The notes under the pieces: model-generated
Seen by the model: the letters and a program-made list of their open reading frames with translations, nothing else
Databases searched by the model: none
What the model was told of the DNA's origin: nothing
NCBI GenBank assembly: GCA_017354895.1
Contig: CP071493.1
Span: 3,348,001-3,412,000 of the forward strand
DNA from: Podospora comata
Lineage: Eukaryota; Ascomycota; Sordariomycetes; Sordariales; Podosporaceae
Direction of reading: 5' to 3'
DNA: 64,000 nucleotides
Translations under genes and position numbers: made by a program
Shown: in pieces, positions 31,230-42,157 of the stretch
How positions within the stretch are numbered: the first letter of the stretch is position 1
How the letters are laid out: every line of letters starts with the position of its first letter

Positions 31230-32144
31230 ATGCTTCAGGGCCGATGCGGGGTTGGTGAGAGGAAGGGTTCGAGCAAGGCGTTTGGGGGGGTTGATGATGG
31301 TGAAGGGTTTAGGACGAGGGGGAGGGCTAGTACGGAGGGGGTGTTGACGGGAGGACTGAGGAAGGCGAGAAAGGAGCAGGTTAGTACTGGGAGTGGGCAC
31401 ACGCTTGTTTGGACGACGTTTGATATGTCGGTTCATGAGGGGGGTTTTCCGAGGGGGTTTGAGATGTTGGCTAAGGCGGGGTGGGAGGGGGATGGGAGGG
31501 ACACGGGGGAGGAGGAACACATGTGGGATTTTGATGATGGGGAGGGGGCTTGGAGGAGGATCAAGAAGAGCAATCAGATGGGGTTTAGTCCTAGTGAGGA
31601 TGAGGAGAACGGGATGGGTTCGCCAGTCAAACAAAGGCTAAGGGGGAAAAGTATGGGGAGTCTGAGGGGGGGTGATGGTAGGTTGGAGTATGACATTTCT
31701 TTTGGGCAGAAGAGGTTGGCGATTCCGCAGACGAAGCTGGAGGATATCCTCAGGGATGGTGATAAAGAAGTCGGGGAACCGGCGACGTTCTTGATGAGTC
31801 CTTTTGATTTGGGGGCAAGTAGAAGGGAGTATTTTGAGGGGTTTGATCAAGCAATAGGAAACAAAAACAGCGCGGATTTCTTTGGGGATTTGACTTGCCT
31901 AGTTCCTAGAAACGAGCTATGGGGGATAGACAGTGGTGATGAAAATTTGGAGGGTCAAGAAGAAGAAAAAGAAGAAGAAGAAGAAGAAGAAGAAGAAGAA
32001 GAAGAAGAAGAAGAAGAAGAAGAAGAAGAAGAAGAGAAACTGCAGAGCTTCGAGGATATGCTGGAGAAATTGGGGATTGAGTGGGAGGTGTATAAGGCTA
32101 TGGGGGTGGTGGATGGTGAGGAGGACACACAGGAAAAGGAGTGA
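31230..32144 (+). CDS. Hypothetical acidic protein, in frame directly after agm1
   Basis: A single open frame of up to 304 residues starts with ATG 31230, three bases after the agm1 stop and in the same frame. Later ATGs such as 31425 (MSVHEGGFPRG) are alternatives. I recognise no domain. The C-terminal half looks protein-like (YDISFGQKRLAIPQTKLEDIL, MSPFDLGASRREYFEGFDQA, LQSFEDMLEKLGIEWEVYK). It carries 22 consecutive Glu residues from (GAA)21GAG. The N-terminal part is Gly/Arg-rich and could be a by-product of the G-rich composition. It has no space for its own promoter if it begins at 31230. It may therefore start further in, be read by stop-codon readthrough, or be a chance frame in the agm1 3' region. 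Confidence 0.45.
   Translation: MLQGRCGVGERKGSSKAFGGVDDGEGFRTRGRASTEGVLTGGLRKARKEQVSTGSGHTLVWTTFDMSVHEGGFPRGFEMLAKAGWEGDGRDTGEEEHMWDFDDGEGAWRRIKKSNQMGFSPSEDEENGMGSPVKQRLRGKSMGSLRGGDGRLEYDISFGQKRLAIPQTKLEDILRDGDKEVGEPATFLMSPFDLGASRREYFEGFDQAIGNKNSADFFGDLTCLVPRNELWGIDSGDENLEGQEEEKEEEEEEEEEEEEEEEEEEEEEEKLQSFEDMLEKLGIEWEVYKAMGVVDGEEDTQEKE
31971..32036 (+). repeat. (GAA)21 trinucleotide tract encoding polyglutamate
   Basis: Twenty-one GAA triplets and one GAG, in frame in the hypothetical acidic ORF. It is preceded by GAAGAAGAAAAA. Confidence 0.95.
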
Positions 32145-33025
32145 GCTTTTGTTGTAGAAGGAAAATCCCCCACCTACCCGAAAATTGGTGTTGTTTGATT
32201 GAGCGCGGGAGTAAAGCGAGCGAGCAAAGCGGAATGAATGGGTTATAATGAACTGAGATGATGAACTGGGTAACAAATACATCGGTATTATTAGCAAAAA
32301 CAAAGCAAAAAAAGATATGGGTGGGCAAAAATAAGGGTCCGCAGAGGTTTAGCAGGGAAGGTATATTTAGTGTTGGGTTGGGCTATGCTTTTTCTCCCTT
32401 TTCGAAGCGATAGTCAGGGTTGGTCAATTTGATTTTTCTGTGTTTTTTTATCCAAAGGGATGAATGAAGGCAATACAAGCTGGGATGATCAATACTACCC
32501 CTGGATTGTCATACCGATTCACAAAACTTGCAAAAGCAGACACAGCAAATCGAGTCAAATCATCGAACTTCAATGCTCTATTTTTTTTTAATTTTTTTTC
32601 ACTTCTTTCCATTCCTCTCCGGGTATCCCATATGCATCATTCATCACTGATGCACTCCCCATCACCCACACTCGGGGCCATTCTTTGCCAGTCCAGTCTC
32701 CTTCCTCATCATCAGAGGTATCCCTCTGGCTCCCTTTTTTGCTGAGATAAAATACAGCATGATAAACAAAAAAAACGCCAGAAAGACAACCTGCTCTATC
32801 TAGTAACTAAAGCCCCCGAAAACACCTCGCTTTTTTGTCGCTTCAGATATGGTGCGCTACCGCCAGAGCGTCAATCCCGAAATCTTCATGTTGTGAGTCT
32901 CGCCCCCATCCCCCCATGCAACTTTTACTTGTTGTATGTATGCCAGGCGCAAAGTGAAAATGTAAAAAAGAGTAGTTGGTTATCAGACCTTCCTTGCTAG
33001 ATGTACCAGGGAAACCGTGATTCGC
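32145..33025. other. Convergent intergenic region
   Basis: This is 3' flank of the acidic ORF and of the PRMT1 gene. Apart from a possible 20-codon two-exon microgene at 32849-32965 (see findings) nothing gene-like was seen. Confidence 0.55.
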
Positions 33026-34414
<1,389 letters not shown>

Positions 34415-34950
34415 GTTGGGCTGTCTGTAGCGAGGGTCGGTAACTGGAGATGGTGACGAATTATTGACCCGGGTCAGATTGGAGAGAGAGAAATCAGAAA
34501 GGAAAGAAGAGAAATGGTGCTGGGACAAGCGCGATATGGGAACAATGGGGATCTGCCACTGGCCTGGGCTCGTCGCGCAGAGAATTTGGGTGGAAAGGGC
34601 CCGCTTAATCGAATGTGGGGTAGTTGCCCCGCCGTCAAGTCCCTGTAAGAGAAAACACCCCACTAAGGCAAACAGGGTCCTCAAGAAGCGACGCTACGAG
34701 ACGTCAGGCATGATCAGGCAGAGGCAACATCCACGATTAAGGGACCAGTCAACAAACATGGGATGACCCCTGAAAGTCTAATCATCTCGAGGAAACACTG
34801 CAGTGTTGGACTCCTTATCTCAAGATGTGAAGAATTGCTGTTAACCCCTTCAACTCCGAGACCATGCAAACTAGAGTCTAGGCAAAGACCAGATCAGACC
34901 GTGACAGACGAAATATGCAACACTATGTACTCCTTGCTTCCCTCCCCAGT
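34415..34950. other. Region between prmt1 and mob1 (both minus strand)
   Basis: About 540 bp holds the prmt1 promoter and the mob1 3' flank. No gene was seen. Confidence 0.6.
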
Positions 34951-36269
34951 TCAAGCCATGCCCGCCAGCTGCAGCAGCCGATTACCGGCCTTGAGGTTAG
35001 CATTCTCATAGGCCTTGGAGTCCGGAGGGAAGGTTCCGTTGGCAGCCCACAAGTCAAGCAGAGGCTGCATCGGCTCCAGCTCCTGCGGCGTGAGCATGGC
35101 CATCTCCATCCCAGCCAACACAAAGTGACTGAAGCAACTGTTGAGCTGCTTCTCAAGATTCAGGTGGTAGAAGGGCTCCACAAAGTGGGCCCAGTAGAGA
35201 TGGGCGTACACGCGGAACATCTGGGTGAAGATGGTCTTGCAGATAGTCGAGAACTCCTTGGGAAACCCACTACGCTTTCCAATGTACTCGTCAAATCCGT
35301 CGGTGGCGATGGCCGAAGGTGTGAGCTGCTGGTGCTGAGAGAACGAGACACCAGCAGGGTTGGTGGGGAACACCTTCTCGTCGTCGACCTTGCCAGAGAT
35401 CCAGCGCTGCATAAGCGTCATGTATTCGTAGGCAGGCAGCTCAATGGGCTCAAAACGGTTGTTGAGCCATGTGTAGGAGTGGTTACTGAGGAATCATGTT
35501 AGTATTGGCTTCCGCTATTAGAAAGATGGGACATGTCTCACCCTCCAGCTGACATGCGAGGGCATGTGGTCGGGTTGCAGATGCTCTGGCCATTCTCCTC
35601 CTTCTGGTACACAATGCTGACAAAGTTCCAGAGGTTACGATAGTGCTCCACGACTGTTGGAGTTGTCAGCAAGTGAGACAATAAATCGTAAAAATAAAAA
35701 TAAAAGGATGCCTACCTTGACAGGCAACCCATTCACCCTGCTCGACCGCCTTAGGTCGACGACTGAGGGTCATAAAGTTGCCTTTCACGATCTGCTTGGC
35801 GTAGGCTGGGTTGAGCCAAAGCGGGAGCGGCTTCGGGAGGTGGTAGGCGGCCAGTTCATCGTCTGTGGAACCGGTCATGTTGGCGGTTGGTGGTAACGGA
35901 GATGCAGGGACAGGTGGGAGTTTGGAAGAAGGAGAAGAAAGGTTGCTTGACGAAAGACTCCTCTGAGAGAGGCCCCCAGGAGAGTTCAGTTTGCCGTCCT
36001 CCGATGTTGGAGATATCGGACTCTTGCTGTTGGGGCTAGGTTTGCTGGAAGCTCCCCTCAGCCGGGCATTTCTGGGGGATTTGTTAGCGGGGACTACTTG
36101 TGTGATTTGTTGTCATCGGCGTGACTGTGAGGCCATGGAAGGAGCGCGTGATCAAGGGGGTCGCTATGTGTACTCGATAACAGATATAAAAGGCAAGAGC
36201 AAAGTGCTTCCAGATGCACCAATACAAGAAGACCTGTGGTACTTACATTCCGGAAAACAGGTTCGACAT
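34951..36269 (-). CDS. mob1: Mob1 kinase activator (MOB family)
   Basis: Four exons (36269-36247, 36071-35716, 35653-35542, 35485-34951) give 341 residues. The first exon is 23 nt (MSNLFSGI) before the longest intron found (175 nt). A Ser/Pro-rich N-terminal region of about 70 residues precedes the MOB domain. The domain has ELAAYHLPKPLPLWLNPAYAKQIVKGNF, EWVACQVVEHYRNLWNF, the zinc-binding CNPTTCPRMSAGG and, further on, FRVYAHLYWAHF. The Zn ligands (two Cys here and the two His in AHLYWAHF) are present. Mob1 binds and activates NDR/LATS-type kinases (Sid2/Dbf2) in the septation and mitotic-exit network. It is divergent from the DNA polymerase X gene. Confidence 0.95.
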
Positions 36270-36796
36270 TGTGACACCGTTTGACTGGGTTTAAGCTATG
36301 TTTAGGGGGTATTGGAAGGCAATGTGGTTCAAGAGCTGCCAGACAAGCTAGCTGTAAGAAATTGATAGTCAAACAGTGATGTTGGAACCCAATTGACGTT
36401 ATTTACAACCGTCACCTAGTCGTCTCTCTAAGTAAATTAAGTCAAAAAGGGGGAGGAAACTGGCGGTGCCTCGAGAGACCCGTGGGCCAATCTGAAACCG
36501 TTGAGCCAGAAACCACGCTAAGCATCTGATGGGACCAATCAACGTCGTTGGATGTTATCTTGGCATTAGAGGTACGTACTCGAATCACGTGCCACCGCAT
36601 GTAGTTCGTGACCCGCCAAGCCAGCCAAGCCAGAGACTCGCTGCATCCCATTCGCGTCACCTCGATCCAACCTCCAACCGATCCCGGGCCGCACTTTTGC
36701 GTGCATATACACACACACGTTAAGGATAGGCAGCAGCCTCTCTCTGTCTCTGGTTAACCAACAAGGGAGGACCGATGGGGATGGGGAAAAGATAAA
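36270..36796. other. Divergent promoter of mob1 and the DNA polymerase X gene
   Basis: About 530 bp with no coding potential. It ends in a short CACACACAC tract near 36708 and CTCTCTCTGTCTCTGG at about 36737. Confidence 0.6.
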
Positions 36797-39304
36797 ATGG
36801 CCAGTTTGCCTTCTCCAGGATCCCGGGTCGCCAGACGGTACAAAAAGCCTGGTCGATTGTTCGACACTCTTTTGACACAGAGCACTCGAATTGTTCCCAG
36901 TTCAGTTCCCAGCCAAAAGAGTCCGATGGATGAGGAACAACCTCTCCAAGAAAAGATTTCATTTTTCAATCAGCTGGATGCCTTGGATAAGCTTGACGAA
37001 GAGGATGACCGAATTGATGCCAGGGAACAGCAGCACAGGGCCAAGTGCAAGGCCTTCTTCCAACCAGCAGTTCCTACAGTGAAAGAGAAGGGAAACCCTA
37101 GCAATCCTTTTTCTTCACCTCGCCCACATCCAGAACCAAGGCGGACAGCGTCGGTGCCCACTCCAACCGCACCTACACCCGCTCCAGGAGGTTCGGCAGA
37201 AATTATCAAGGCAACCCCAGACGCCACCACCATTAACAGTACCACCTCCAGAACCAGGAGGCGCCTAATTGCAGATACTTCTACTTCATTCATTGCTGAA
37301 ACACCAATACCAGATTCCACCCGTCCAAGAGTCCCAACAACATTACGGAGGAGTATCACCATGCCAGTTTCGGCCTCTGCCTCTGCGGCTGAACAGTCGC
37401 CGTCAGCTACTACTTCTCTTCGAAAGCGCAAGCGGTCATCTTCCGGGAAAGTGATCCCGGAATCAGCTCAAATATTTCGTGGCTTGTCTTTCTTTTACAT
37501 CCCCAACGACGATGTTGCACCAGCCAGGAAACTTCGGATTGCCAAAGCCAAAGATTATGGGGCAGAATGGGTTAGGAGTCTACACAATGCGACACATGTC
37601 ATTGTTGACAAGCACTTGTCATACTCTGACATTCAGAAGATACCAGAGTTTGGGCTGGCCGCCTCTTTGATCGTCGTCAATGACGAGTATCCTATCGACA
37701 GTAGCTCGTTTCGGACACTACTAAACCCCGACCAGAGCCGATACTGGGTCACAGGGTTCCCATCACCAACTTCCGAATCCACAGTCATAACAATATCATC
37801 CCGGGACTCTGAGCCTTCGCTTCAGGTCAAAGAACCCAAAAGCGCCGGGAGACAAAGCGCCAGGAGACAAAGCGCCAGGAGACAAAGCGCCAGGAAACAG
37901 GACACTGAGGGCTCAGAAGGAACACCACGACAGGAGGATAGCTCGTTTGAGAACCCTCGCCCAACTAAAACCACTCAAGCTGCTCCGTTCGAAATACAGA
38001 TCCAGTCATCTGTTCCACCTCATCCCACAGCTCAAACGACGGATGGTCCCAAGGATGAGCTGACGAGCTACATCGAGCTCCTTCAGCAGTACAAGGACCT
38101 GCCGTTGGACCACGAAGAAGACGACGACATACAATCAACCAAGGACGCTCAGGAGGACTCGGATCCCGAGCCGGGCTCCGAAGATGAGCGCGCCCGCAAA
38201 AAGCCCGCAACACGCTCCCGCGCCTCTCTCAAAAAGACTATTCCGTTCGAAGACCGCTTTGCCTGCAACCGTGGCGGCACGAAAGACAATCCTGCCTCCT
38301 CCGCTGCCAACAACCCAAACGCCAGGACAATAGAAGTTCTCCAATCCATGTGCGAATACTACACCAAAATTAATGATCACTGGCGTATAACGGCCTACCG
38401 CAGAGCCATCACCACACTCCGTCAGCAGACCACCAAGAAAATCACCACCGCCGAGGAGGCCTACACTCTCCCCAACATCGGCTCCCGAATCGCCCGGAAA
38501 ATCGAGGAAATCTGCACCACCAACAACCTTCGCAGGCTTCAATATGCGAACCTTGAACCGACGGACAAAGTCCTCGACCTCTTTCTCAAAATTCACGACG
38601 TGGGACTCTCTAGAGCAAACAAGTGGATATCCCAAGGCCATCGGACCTTGGAAGACCTCCTCACCAAAGCCGACCTGTCGGCCAACCAACGCGTCTCGAT
38701 CGAGCACTACTCGGACCTCACCTCCCGCATCCCCCGCAGCGAAGTAACCCAGCTAGCGGCCTTTGTCCAGCGTGAAGCCTTCCTCGTCGACCCAGACGTG
38801 GAATTACTCGTTGGTGGCTCGTACCGCCGTGGCTCGGACACGTCAGGCGACATTGATTTCATCATCACCAAACGCGGGACCACATCCTGCTCGGATCTTG
38901 TCCCGTTTATGAACTCACTTATATCTGTGCTGTACAAGAAGAATTTTTTGGTGGCGACGTTGTCGCAATCGAGAAGGGAGGGGGAAGGGAGTAAGTTTTT
39001 GGGATGCTGCAGGTTGCCTCCTGGGGGGAAGTGGAGGAGGATTGATTTGCTGCTTGTGCCCGAGACGGAGTATGGAGCGGCGTTGATTTATTTTACGGGG
39101 AATGATATTTTTAATCGGAGCTTGAGGTTATTGGCGGGGAAGAAGGGGATGAGGTTAAATCAGAGAGGGTTGTTTATGGATGCGATGAGGGGGAGGGGGA
39201 GGGTGGGGGTTACGGAAGGGGAGTTGGTGGAGGGGAGGAGCGAGAGGAGGATTTTTGAGGTTTTGGGGGTTAGGTGGAGGGAGCCTAGTGAGAGGTGGTG
39301 TTGA
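36797..39304 (+). CDS. pol4: Family X DNA polymerase (Pol4 / lambda-mu type)
   Basis: Intronless, 835 residues. A disordered N-terminus with a basic start leads to a BRCT domain (about 225-320: IFRGLSFFYIPNDD, EWVRSLHNATHVIVDKHL). After a long linker come the 8-kDa lyase domain (about 505-575: IEVLQSMCEYYTKINDHWRITAYRRAI, LPNIGSRIARKIEEI) and the fingers and palm. Catalytic acids are in LLVGGSYRRGSDTSGDIDFII and RRIDLLLVP; YFTGNDIFNRSLR and GMRLNQRGL complete the thumb. It fills gaps in non-homologous end joining and base excision. At 835 residues it is longer than yeast Pol4 (about 580), mainly through the Ser/Pro/Glu-rich linker with four SARRQ-type repeats. An in-frame Met at about residue 44 (MDEEQPLQEK) could be the true start. 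Confidence 0.93.
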   Translation: MASLPSPGSRVARRYKKPGRLFDTLLTQSTRIVPSSVPSQKSPMDEEQPLQEKISFFNQLDALDKLDEEDDRIDAREQQHRAKCKAFFQPAVPTVKEKGNPSNPFSSPRPHPEPRRTASVPTPTAPTPAPGGSAEIIKATPDATTINSTTSRTRRRLIADTSTSFIAETPIPDSTRPRVPTTLRRSITMPVSASASAAEQSPSATTSLRKRKRSSSGKVIPESAQIFRGLSFFYIPNDDVAPARKLRIAKAKDYGAEWVRSLHNATHVIVDKHLSYSDIQKIPEFGLAASLIVVNDEYPIDSSSFRTLLNPDQSRYWVTGFPSPTSESTVITISSRDSEPSLQVKEPKSAGRQSARRQSARRQSARKQDTEGSEGTPRQEDSSFENPRPTKTTQAAPFEIQIQSSVPPHPTAQTTDGPKDELTSYIELLQQYKDLPLDHEEDDDIQSTKDAQEDSDPEPGSEDERARKKPATRSRASLKKTIPFEDRFACNRGGTKDNPASSAANNPNARTIEVLQSMCEYYTKINDHWRITAYRRAITTLRQQTTKKITTAEEAYTLPNIGSRIARKIEEICTTNNLRRLQYANLEPTDKVLDLFLKIHDVGLSRANKWISQGHRTLEDLLTKADLSANQRVSIEHYSDLTSRIPRSEVTQLAAFVQREAFLVDPDVELLVGGSYRRGSDTSGDIDFIITKRGTTSCSDLVPFMNSLISVLYKKNFLVATLSQSRREGEGSKFLGCCRLPPGGKWRRIDLLLVPETEYGAALIYFTGNDIFNRSLRLLAGKKGMRLNQRGLFMDAMRGRGRVGVTEGELVEGRSERRIFEVLGVRWREPSERWC
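37841..37900 (+). repeat. Four 15-bp in-frame repeats (SARRQ) in the polymerase X linker
   Basis: The unit AGCGCCAGGAGACAA occurs four times with single-base changes. It encodes SAGRQ, SARRQ, SARRQ and SARKQ, between the BRCT and lyase domains. Confidence 0.95.
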
Positions 39305-41092
39305 GGGGGGAGGGTGACGATGGGGTTGAGTTGGATGGGAGTGACGATGATGATGATGATGAATGTGGTGTACTTTAATGAGATTATCTTGCGTATTAGC
39401 TTCATGGATGAAAGGGTGGGTATCTAAATAGCGTTTTTTTTTTGCGGGTAAAAGTGGTGTAGTGATGGGGGGGATGTACCAAGCTTGTTATCATAGAAGA
39501 GACATGATGGCCCCTTGTTTTTGAACGACATTAATCAGAGCCTGACAATCCTACAAGTCACTCGTTGAAGTCATTTCGATTTTTACTGTTTGATATATCA
39601 CACTACACGGACACCGCCGGCTTCCTTAGCAGTAAACACCAGCTCACCAGCAGTGGAGAAAAACGGCCGCCGGCGGGCGATCGATGGCGATTGTTCATTA
39701 ACAAGCGCAAGCTTAGCTTCAACGTCTGGTAGTGTATGTAAGCTCAGACTTGAGATCCTTGACTGACCTTGACCTTGACTCTGATCTTGACCCCCGGTGT
39801 AATAAGGTCTAGACCACCTTGGTTTCTTATCTTTTACCTACCTACCACCCCAAGGTCACATGCCTCACCGATGATGTGTCTCCCCTTGCTGGGGTTGGTT
39901 ATTTGCATGATGGGTGGTGAAGATATGACAGGTCTGGCGGCATAAATCCTTCATTAATCTGGCATTGATAAACACCAGGGTTTGGGATTTGAATTGGTGA
40001 GTGATGAATGAGCAACCCCCACACTCCCGCCCAGATGGTTCGTTCCTGGTTTTGGGCTTTGGCACGCATGATGCTGGGATTTGCGCTAGTGTCGAATGGG
40101 CATTTGAGGCTAGTCTTGAAAAGCGAAGGTGAGATAACGGAGGGCTGAAGGAAGATCAGGGTCTTTTGGAGAGGAAGTGATCTTGGGGGGTGGGAGAGCT
40201 GACAGGTGATCGGCGGGGGAAAGGGTTAAAAGGGTTAATCAGTATACAGCACCACTTGCTGTATCTCAGAGGAAATATCATGAGGTCTGGGGAGAGGAAT
40301 AAACAACGTCTCGGCAGTCCGGCAAGGGAGAAGGAGAGGTAGCCACATGCAGTCTCGTCACGGCAGTGGTGATGATATTTTGAGGAGATTGTCACCTGCA
40401 TCTCACCAAATAAATGAAAACAAACAAAGACGACATTATGAAGGCCTGTAAGGGGGGCGTCTGCGCGTCAGAGTGAGTGGCTTTGTGGCTTGCAGGCTGG
40501 GCTTCAGCGTTGGGGTTTTCCGGGGTGTATGTAACGCCGTGATGAGAGGGTTATTGCAGCGGAAAACTATATAATATGTAGGTGAGACTGTATAGTGGTA
40601 TGTTGGTGATGAGAAGCAGTGAGGTGTGAGTGAGAGGCATGTGCAGAGGCAAGTGTTTCGATGATCCTGGGGATGCAGGTGGTTCCTGAAAGTAGCGTCA
40701 GATAGAATGGGTTCTGGGCGGGACGGGACGTTGTTATCAGTAGTTTATTTCTTGTGATCTCCATGCCGTAACATTCAATATCCGGCTGGCCGAGCTGAAG
40801 CTGAGGTGGCTGGGGATCGCATTTGTGTGAAGAGCTCGTGACGCTGGTGAAGAGAATCTTGAAGACATGAGTGAGATGTGTTGCTCTGTGCCGCTGCCAC
40901 ATGGACGGTTGTTTGTGTTCAGTCATGGCAATTGTCAAGACGATTGCCAGCCTTGGGAGGAAAAGACGTTGAACTTCCACTTACAGAAAGTCAGTCAGTC
41001 CCCTGAACGCGCGGGAGAGCGGCCCCACGTAGCCCCCACGGCACCTGAGAGCCACACGACCGGGTTAGTCGGGCCAATCAGGGCCCAGGAGG

Positions 41093-41099
41093 CTTATCT
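41093..41099 (-). promoter_or_regulatory. Candidate GATA-factor (AreA/NIT2) site
   Basis: CTTATCT on the plus strand, AGATAAG on the minus. It lies about 1.06 kb upstream of the ammonium permease start. It matches the HGATAR consensus known to control fungal nitrogen genes; the site itself is untested and short. Confidence 0.35.
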
Positions 41100-41801
41100 T
41101 TACACCAAGCTTTTAGCACGTCTCAGCGAATCGAGTTATCGTGGAGCTCCCTTTCTCGGTCCACTCCAATGTCACCCTCACTCGAACGTCACTTGCTTTG
41201 CAGGGGAGCAAGGATTGTCTCTCACAGCCACCACTCTCCCTCCAACCTCGAGCCAGAAGGCATCAACGCTCGCTCTCGTCATATGCGACACTTGCTTTTT
41301 CTGCTTCACAATGGGTCCAAACGCCCCCGAACTCGCAACCAACGCCGAGTTGGTAGGATCCGGAACAGAGGAACTGGGGAAGTGTTCTCCTCGGAGGCAA
41401 TGATCAGAGAACAACAACCTGAAGAAGGAGGGTGACATATTGGTCTCTATCTTCGGCCCCCCCTTCAAATTTCCAGAGCAGCATCGCAGACTTGGCTCTG
41501 TCCGGAGGCTCCTGGTCAAGACATGTCTTGTGCGACCCATCTTCAGCGTCCGCAAAAAGCACTTACTTGCCTTACTCAGAGCCCAGGTATGGATCTTCAA
41601 GGGCCCCAAGAGAGATTGTGCTCATGCTCCCGTTGCTCTCCGAGGCCCGCGGGAACCAAGTGGGAACCCAAGCCTTATGATCATAAACATGCTCGAGCCC
41701 CCAAGGACGCCGGCGATGCTTCTTGCCTGACTCCCGTTCGTTTTCCATCCCACTCCCTTCTCTTCCCGTGCAGTAGCTCACCCGTGTGGCTTGTCTCCCC
41801 C

Positions 41802-41807
41802 GATAAG
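41802..41807 (+). promoter_or_regulatory. Candidate GATA-factor (AreA/NIT2) site
   Basis: CGATAAG lies about 350 bp upstream of the permease ATG. It matches HGATAR. Confidence 0.35.
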
Positions 41808-42157
41808 CCAAGACACCCCGTCGGTGTCAAAGTTGATTGGCCCCCCGCGAATTGCTTCTTTCCAGAACAAGTACCAGGCCTTCTGCAAACCATTGCTAGC
41901 CTGCTGCCGCTCATCACTTTCTTCTGGGAAGATTCAAGTTTTTCGCCTCCAGGCATACTATCTATTATTGGGTGTGGAAGACATTCCTCCCGTCCCTTCG
42001 TTCTTCTCTGTCTCTCGTTTACTCTTGTTCTATCCGACACATCCGACAATATCTGCACCTCACAGACGACCACTTATACACTTGTACACCACCTCACCAT
42101 ACACGACTGAAGGCAGCAAAATAACCTCCTGGACGGCCAAGTCCACACACCTTCAAA

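Larger units (their letters stand above)
39305..42157. other. Long upstream region of the ammonium permease gene
   Basis: About 2.85 kb without a supported gene, the largest gap in the window. The proximal 500 bp before 42158 are pyrimidine-rich and probably a long 5' leader. GATA-type sites (below) fit nitrogen control. A small ATG repeat (GATGATGATGATGATG) lies at about 39345-39361. Confidence 0.6.

Noticed and set aside
30465-31634. 389-codon open frame antisense to agm1
   Set aside because: It overlaps a well-supported coding sequence, is Pro/Arg/Leu-rich without domain features, and is explained by stop-poor C/G-skewed DNA.
41523-42110. 195-codon frame upstream of the ammonium permease
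   Set aside because: It has no recognisable features, lies in the pyrimidine-rich leader and competes with other frames of similar quality.
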